Shown here piece after piece: positions 31,194 through 32,338 of a stretch of DNA of 32,338 bases. Positions within the stretch are counted from its first letter, which is position 1. Every line of letters starts with the position of its first letter. The notes below the pieces were generated by a model. That model ran no database searches, was not told the DNA's origin, and saw nothing but the letters and a program-made list of their open reading frames with translations. The DNA is from Clostridiales bacterium (GTDB lineage: Bacteria; Bacillota; Clostridia; Oscillospirales; CAG-272). The translations under genes and the position numbers were made by a program. The stretch spans positions 1 through 32,338 of the forward strand of contig JAEEJM010000061.1 in the NCBI GenBank assembly GCA_016281895.1. The letters are read 5' to 3'.

Positions 31194-32338
31194 ATGAAAA
31201 AAGCACTGTTTTGCATGATCTGCGCCGCGTTCATCATCGCTGCGCTCATGCTCCCGGCTTTTGCCAACACCGATGCCTACGTGTTCACCGACCCCTTTTA
31301 CGATGGCATGCTCGTCAACGACCCCGACATCAACTCCAACACCAACCTGCTCAGAAGGACATGGACGCCCAGCCGCGGCGGCCATATGAACACCATAATC
31401 ACCAAGGAGGCCGACGAGTCCCTCGTGCTTAAGTTCGTCGCTCCCCAGTGGCTGACCAGAGACAACAACAACACCGAAAAGACCGACAGCCTTATGAGCA
31501 TCAAGCGCGGAGACGTCAACGGCTTTGCCGGCGTCATCCTCAACTACGGCTCCGACTACACCGGAAAGACCGAAGGCTCCGTCACCCAGAACGACACCCT
31601 CTTCAACGAGATCGAGGCCGTAACGTCCGACGCCTCCGCGAAGTATGTCCTCCCCTCCGGCTTCGGATACACCTTCCTGCTCGACAGCAACACCAAGGTC
31701 CGCTTCTTCGTCCGCGTGTTCGGCACTGCCGACGCCACCGGCGCCTTCCCGTTCGACGTGATGTATTACGATTACGACACCGGTGTGGACCTCGGCCAGG
31801 CCTACCACTCCTACGAGCTCTTCTACAACCCCGACGCCCAGGAGTGCCGCTTCTACTTCGACGAGAAGTTCGTCTGCGAGCTCAAGTACGACCATCTTGA
31901 CGCCCTTGCCTGCAACTCCACCCTCGGCGCCATGAAGAGCCAGTACTTCACCGAGGCCGTCATCAACGACGCCAACGGCAACCAGGTCGCCTCCTCCGAC
32001 AAGGCCCTCATCTCCAACATCGGCCGCTGCGCAATGATCGCCACCGGAACCGATACGGTCATCTATCTCGACTACATGGAGAACTCCAGCTTCGTGATCT
32101 ACCCCGGCGCCTCCGCCTCCACGACCAAGGCTCCCGAGAGCCAGGCTCCCGAGACCCAGGCCCCGACCACCCAGGCTCCCGACACCCAGGCCCCCGGCAC
32201 TCAGGCTCCCGACACCCAGGCCCCGACCACCCAGGCTCCCAAGGAGGAGAAGAAGGGCTGCAAGGGCATGGCTTCCGCCGGCGTGTTTGCCGTGGCCGCT
32301 CTGATCGGCACCGCCTTCGCGGTCCGCAGAAAACACTG
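31194..32338 (+). CDS. Surface protein with lectin-like domain, Pro/Thr/Gln repeats and C-terminal membrane segment
   Basis: The frame runs from the ATG at 31194 to the last base, with 381 residues and TG of a probable TGA, so it is likely complete but for one base. Residues 1-24 are a signal peptide (cut after LPAFA). Residues 25-310 look like a beta-sandwich of concanavalin type: RTWTPSRGG, VRFFVRVFG, YHSYELFYNPDAQECRFYFDEKFVCELK. Seven 5-residue A-P-x-T/S-Q repeats (313-347) form a wall-spanning stalk. The end is KEEKKGCKG, a hydrophobic run and RRKH, which resembles a sorting or retention signal but lacks LPxTG. AAGGAAGG precedes the start. A binding function is inferred from the fold only. 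Confidence 0.87.
   Translation, partial: MKKALFCMICAAFIIAALMLPAFANTDAYVFTDPFYDGMLVNDPDINSNTNLLRRTWTPSRGGHMNTIITKEADESLVLKFVAPQWLTRDNNNTEKTDSLMSIKRGDVNGFAGVILNYGSDYTGKTEGSVTQNDTLFNEIEAVTSDASAKYVLPSGFGYTFLLDSNTKVRFFVRVFGTADATGAFPFDVMYYDYDTGVDLGQAYHSYELFYNPDAQECRFYFDEKFVCELKYDHLDALACNSTLGAMKSQYFTEAVINDANGNQVASSDKALISNIGRCAMIATGTDTVIYLDYMENSSFVIYPGASASTTKAPESQAPETQAPTTQAPDTQAPGTQAPDTQAPTTQAPKEEKKGCKGMASAGVFAVAALIGTAFAVRRKH
32130..32234 (+). repeat. Seven 15-bp coding repeats (A-P-x-T-Q)
   Basis: Seven tandem copies of a 15-bp unit encode APESQ, APETQ, APTTQ, APDTQ, APGTQ, APDTQ and APTTQ. The DNA units are almost identical (GCTCCCG-type start and ACCCAG end), so copy number may change by slippage. 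Confidence 0.93.

Noticed and set aside
31056-32336. Minus-strand open frame opposite the surface protein
   Set aside because: It shows a Gly/Val/Leu repeat that merely mirrors the Pro/Thr/Gln coding repeats, and it begins beyond any ribosome site.

Overview
The window looks like a chromosome fragment from an uncultured, GC-rich member of the Clostridia (Bacillota). The evidence is a type III glutamine synthetase, TypA, a compact bacterial RNase P RNA, several GC-rich hairpins followed by T runs, strong AAGGAGG-like ribosome binding sites and ten sigma-A type promoters that all have exactly 17-bp spacers. A DHHW/MBOAT pair, an SLC45-like transporter, a C69 peptidase and GH99-like and DUF4091 carbohydrate enzymes fit a gut or rumen lifestyle. 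The exact family cannot be fixed from sequence alone. No tRNA, rRNA, CRISPR array or transposase was seen.

Layout. 1-582 (-) is the N-terminal part of a secreted protein that runs off the window. 829-2670 (-) is typA, followed by an array of small palindromes. 2849-4696 (-) and 5152-6840 (+) are divergent genes for a GH99-like and a DUF4091/GH123-like protein. 6932-9031 (+) is glutamine synthetase III. 9271-12044 (-) holds a C69 dipeptidase and an exported protein with NlpC/P60-like spacing. 12310-22228 (+) is a closely packed seven-gene run with one promoter and one terminator: transporter, glycerophosphodiesterase, small membrane protein, a giant AAA+/M41 protein, a STAS protein, a STAS-kinase-HATPase fusion and a PHP phosphoesterase. 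22292-26006 (-) is a heterodimeric ABC exporter. 26210-27440 is an AT-rich island with an orphan gene. 27501-30605 (-) is a DHHW protein plus an MBOAT acyltransferase. 30657-31013 (-) is rnpB. 31194 to the window end (+) is a surface protein with Pro/Thr/Gln repeats and a C-terminal membrane segment.

The most interesting part is 15464-21296. The first protein joins an N-terminal Cys-containing region, an AAA module whose Walker motifs have decayed, two intact CbxX/SpoVK-type AAA modules and an FtsH-type (M41) zinc peptidase. It has no evident membrane anchor. The next two genes encode a free STAS protein and a single chain of STAS, APH-like kinase and RsbW-like HATPase. Together they suggest a proteolysis machine coupled to a self-contained phospho-switch. 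No PP2C phosphatase or sigma factor is visible nearby, so the output is unknown. The link between protease and switch is inferred from gene order only.

Other genes group by role: glycan breakdown (2849-6840), nitrogen assimilation (glnN), peptide or wall turnover (9271-12044), and O-acylation of a cell-surface polymer (27501-30605).
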